Shown: positions 62,561 to 64,000 of the stretch, in pieces
Layout: every line of letters begins with the position of its first letter
Position numbering within the stretch: the first letter of the stretch is position 1
Assembly: GCF_027107535.1 (NCBI RefSeq)
Contig: NZ_CP114283.1
Location: 3,720,001-3,784,000 of the forward strand
Direction of reading: 5' to 3'
DNA length: 64,000 nt
Origin: Streptomyces aurantiacus
GTDB taxonomy: Bacteria; Actinomycetota; Actinomycetes; Streptomycetales; Streptomycetaceae
The notes under the pieces: generated by a model
The model's input: only the letters and a program-made list of their open reading frames with translations
Database searches by the model: none
Told to the model about the DNA's origin: nothing
Position numbers and translations under genes: made by a program

Positions 62561-63322
62561 TCAGCGGGCGTCGACCTCGCCGTCGCCCGAGGTGCTCGTG
62601 CCGGTCAGCCGCAGTACCGCGTCCAGGCCCCGGCGGGAACCCGGTGCGGCCCCGGCGGGCAGCACATAGGCGCGCAGTCCGGCACCGGCCGCCCCGCCGT
62701 CCTTCGCCGGATGGTCGCCCACCATCAACGTCTCGGCGGGAGCGACGTCCAGTTCACGGCACGCGTGCCCGAACAGCACCGGGTCGGGCTTCTCCGTACC
62801 GAACGCGTAGGAGTGCACCCACGTCGAGAAGTACTGGTCGAGCCCGTGGTGCGCGAACGTCGCCCGCAGATCCCAGCCCACGTCACTGACCACGCCCAGC
62901 GCGATCCCCTCGCCGGCCAGTCGCGCGAGTGTGGGCCCGGTGTCCGCGTACGGCACCCAGTGCTCGGGGGCCCGCAACTGCGCGTAGAGCGCGTCCGCGT
63001 GCGGCGCCAGCTCCCGCACCGACGCGTACCACGTGGTGAAGGCGTGCCGGTGTGCCCGCGACGACACATCGCGCCCGCGCTGTGCCTCGACCACGTCGGG
63101 GTCGGTGAGTCCCCTCTCCAGCCCGTCCAGGAGCCGGTCCATCTCCCGCTCGCCGACGGGCCGCGGGAGGACACCGCGGATCCGGTCCGCGTACGTCGCG
63201 ATCTGGAGGAGCGTGCCGCCGAAGTCGAAGAGCACGGCCCGGACGGGGGCCGGGCCCTGTCCGAAGGGCGTGGCGCGCAACGGTCCCTCGGGGCCGCAGA
63301 CCGGGAGAGGGGATCGAGTCAT
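62561..63322 (-). CDS. HAD-superfamily hydrolase
   Basis: A 253-residue HAD hydrolase, subfamily IA. Motif I is AVLFDFGGTLLQIAT, where the usual DxDGT is DFGGT, so the second aspartate is glycine, as in some HAD-IA branches. LGVVSDVGWDLR is motif II, KPDPVLFGHAC holds the motif III lysine, and MVGDHPAKDGGAAGAGLRAY is motif IV. The substrate is unknown, and loss of the acid/base aspartate may slow or change catalysis. It lies between the PAS phosphatase and a lipoprotein gene on the same strand. Confidence 0.86.
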   Translation of the reverse strand: MTRSPLPVCGPEGPLRATPFGQGPAPVRAVLFDFGGTLLQIATYADRIRGVLPRPVGEREMDRLLDGLERGLTDPDVVEAQRGRDVSSRAHRHAFTTWYASVRELAPHADALYAQLRAPEHWVPYADTGPTLARLAGEGIALGVVSDVGWDLRATFAHHGLDQYFSTWVHSYAFGTEKPDPVLFGHACRELDVAPAETLMVGDHPAKDGGAAGAGLRAYVLPAGAAPGSRRGLDAVLRLTGTSTSGDGEVDAR

Positions 63323-63388
63323 TCGATCTTCCTAGCCGCACGGGGCGGGCGGGGCAAGACCCGTGCGCACCCTGCGGTCCGCGGCCGG

Positions 63389-64000
63389 TCAGTACCGCTG
63401 GGCCTTGGCCAGCTTCGGCGTCAGTGCCGGCTCGGCCGGCTTGCGGCTGATGGCGAGCGGCTGGGCCTTCTCGCCGGGTGCGAGGTCCTCGGCGCCGACA
63501 TACCTGGTCTCCACCGTCTTGCCGGAGGAGTCCGTGAAGTCGACCTGGACGGCGTACGAGGCCTCGTCGTCGGTCCTGTTGGTGATGTTGACGAGGACGA
63601 CGAGCAGGCCGCCGGTCTCCGACCTGGGTTTGCCGGTCATGGAGACGTCGGACATCGCGTTTCCCCGGCCGTCGACATCCTTGAGGGCGCTCTCCGCGGC
63701 CTCGTTGGCCCGGGACACCTCCGCCGACACGGACGCCTCGAAGGCCGACGCGGCGGCCGAGGCGGAGGACGCCGCCGCGGAGGCGGCGGCGCGCGCGGAC
63801 TCGACGACCGACTCGTTCACGGAGGGGGCCGTGCCCGAGAAGGACGCGGTGTCGGGCGGCGAAGGCCGCTCACTGAAGGACGAGCTGGAGCCGTCCGGGT
63901 CGCTGTCGGTGCTGCACGACGCGGCGGCGCTCACGACCGCGGTCACAACCGCCGCCGTGAGGAGAGCCGAGCGGATGCGGCCCGGCCGGCGGGGCCCGTG
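63389..64000 (-). CDS. Putative lipoprotein (5' end beyond window)
   Basis: The open frame runs from 64000 to a stop at 63389-63391, and its start lies outside. What is visible starts in a signal peptide (RIRSALLTAAVVTAVVSAAASC) with lipobox AASC. An Ala/Ser-rich helical stretch ([20 protein letters not shown]) follows, then a beta-rich C-terminal domain (LLVVLVNITNRTDDEASYAVQVDFTDSSG), probably an immunoglobulin-like fold. The function is not recognised. Confidence 0.78.
   Translation of the reverse strand, partial: HGPRRPGRIRSALLTAAVVTAVVSAAASCSTDSDPDGSSSSFSERPSPPDTASFSGTAPSVNESVVESARAAASAAASSASAAASAFEASVSAEVSRANEAAESALKDVDGRGNAMSDVSMTGKPRSETGGLLVVLVNITNRTDDEASYAVQVDFTDSSGKTVETRYVGAEDLAPGEKAQPLAISRKPAEPALTPKLAKAQRY

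Overview
The window is very GC-rich, densely coding, and almost certainly from a Streptomyces. The pointers are gene content (phosphoketolase, NsdA/NsdB-like TPR regulator, DasR-type and DmdR-type operator motifs, fibronectin III lipoprotein, Tat-exported glycosidases), many GTG/TTG starts, and rare TTA codons of the kind used for bldA control. No rRNA, tRNA, insertion sequence, integrase or CRISPR array was seen. Assignments come from motif reading and remembered family features; no database search was run.

Region by region. 1-8 kb: the 3' end of a phosphoketolase gene, a molybdopterin oxidoreductase with a flavin reductase partner, an NADP-dependent oxidoreductase/GNAT pair, a MarR regulator with its own operator, a PrmC-like methyltransferase, and a 2,4-dienoyl-CoA-reductase-type flavoenzyme whose promoter carries a similar palindrome, followed by padR. 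8-12 kb: surface and secreted proteins with a DasR-type palindrome beside a FnIII lipoprotein/LysR pair and a GH75 chitosanase. 12-15 kb: dhaM-dhaL-dhaK (PTS-dependent dihydroxyacetone kinase) and an ATP-grasp protein. 15.5-18.6 kb: plant cell wall degradation, with an internally deleted PL1 pectate lyase, an intact PL3 pectate lyase and a GH43 arabinofuranosidase with an AbfB module. 18.9-41.6 kb: a broad acyl-CoA/CoA-ester region holding a FadE26-like dehydrogenase behind a perfect KstR-type motif, an MpaB-family oxygenase, a TPR Ser/Thr kinase, a CrtI/PYROXD2-like flavoprotein, a nitronate monooxygenase, four CoA ligases including PaaK, and a module (FadD19-like divergent from EchA19-like, then DUF35-Ltp4-Ltp3) that parallels the mycobacterial/rhodococcal genes for removing sterol side chains.

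41.7-47.3 kb: regulatory and hypothetical genes (DUF397, ABATE/CGNR regulator with an operator, a frameshifted ACT-domain gene, a large LuxR-type ATPase regulator) and a 14-bp tandem repeat field. 47.4-55.3 kb: an NRPS-independent siderophore operon whose gene order (ATP-grasp, IucA/IucC, MFS, IucA/IucC, PLP decarboxylase) equals that of vibrioferrin pvsABCDE, but whose exporter is reduced to 97 residues. A FhuF-like ferric reductase diverges from it across an iron box. 55.3-64 kb: a peptidoglycan amidase, a TTA-containing phosphotransferase divergent from an NsdA/NsdB-like regulator, a PAS-SpoIIE phosphatase, a HAD hydrolase and a truncated lipoprotein gene.

Taken together the window suggests a soil or plant-litter saprophyte: pectin and arabinan depolymerases, chitosanase, sterol side-chain and aromatic acid activation, and citrate-type iron scavenging, under several local operators readable in the DNA. 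Two genes show the same kind of damage, an in-frame internal deletion keeping both ends (PL1 and MFS exporter), and a third is frameshifted.
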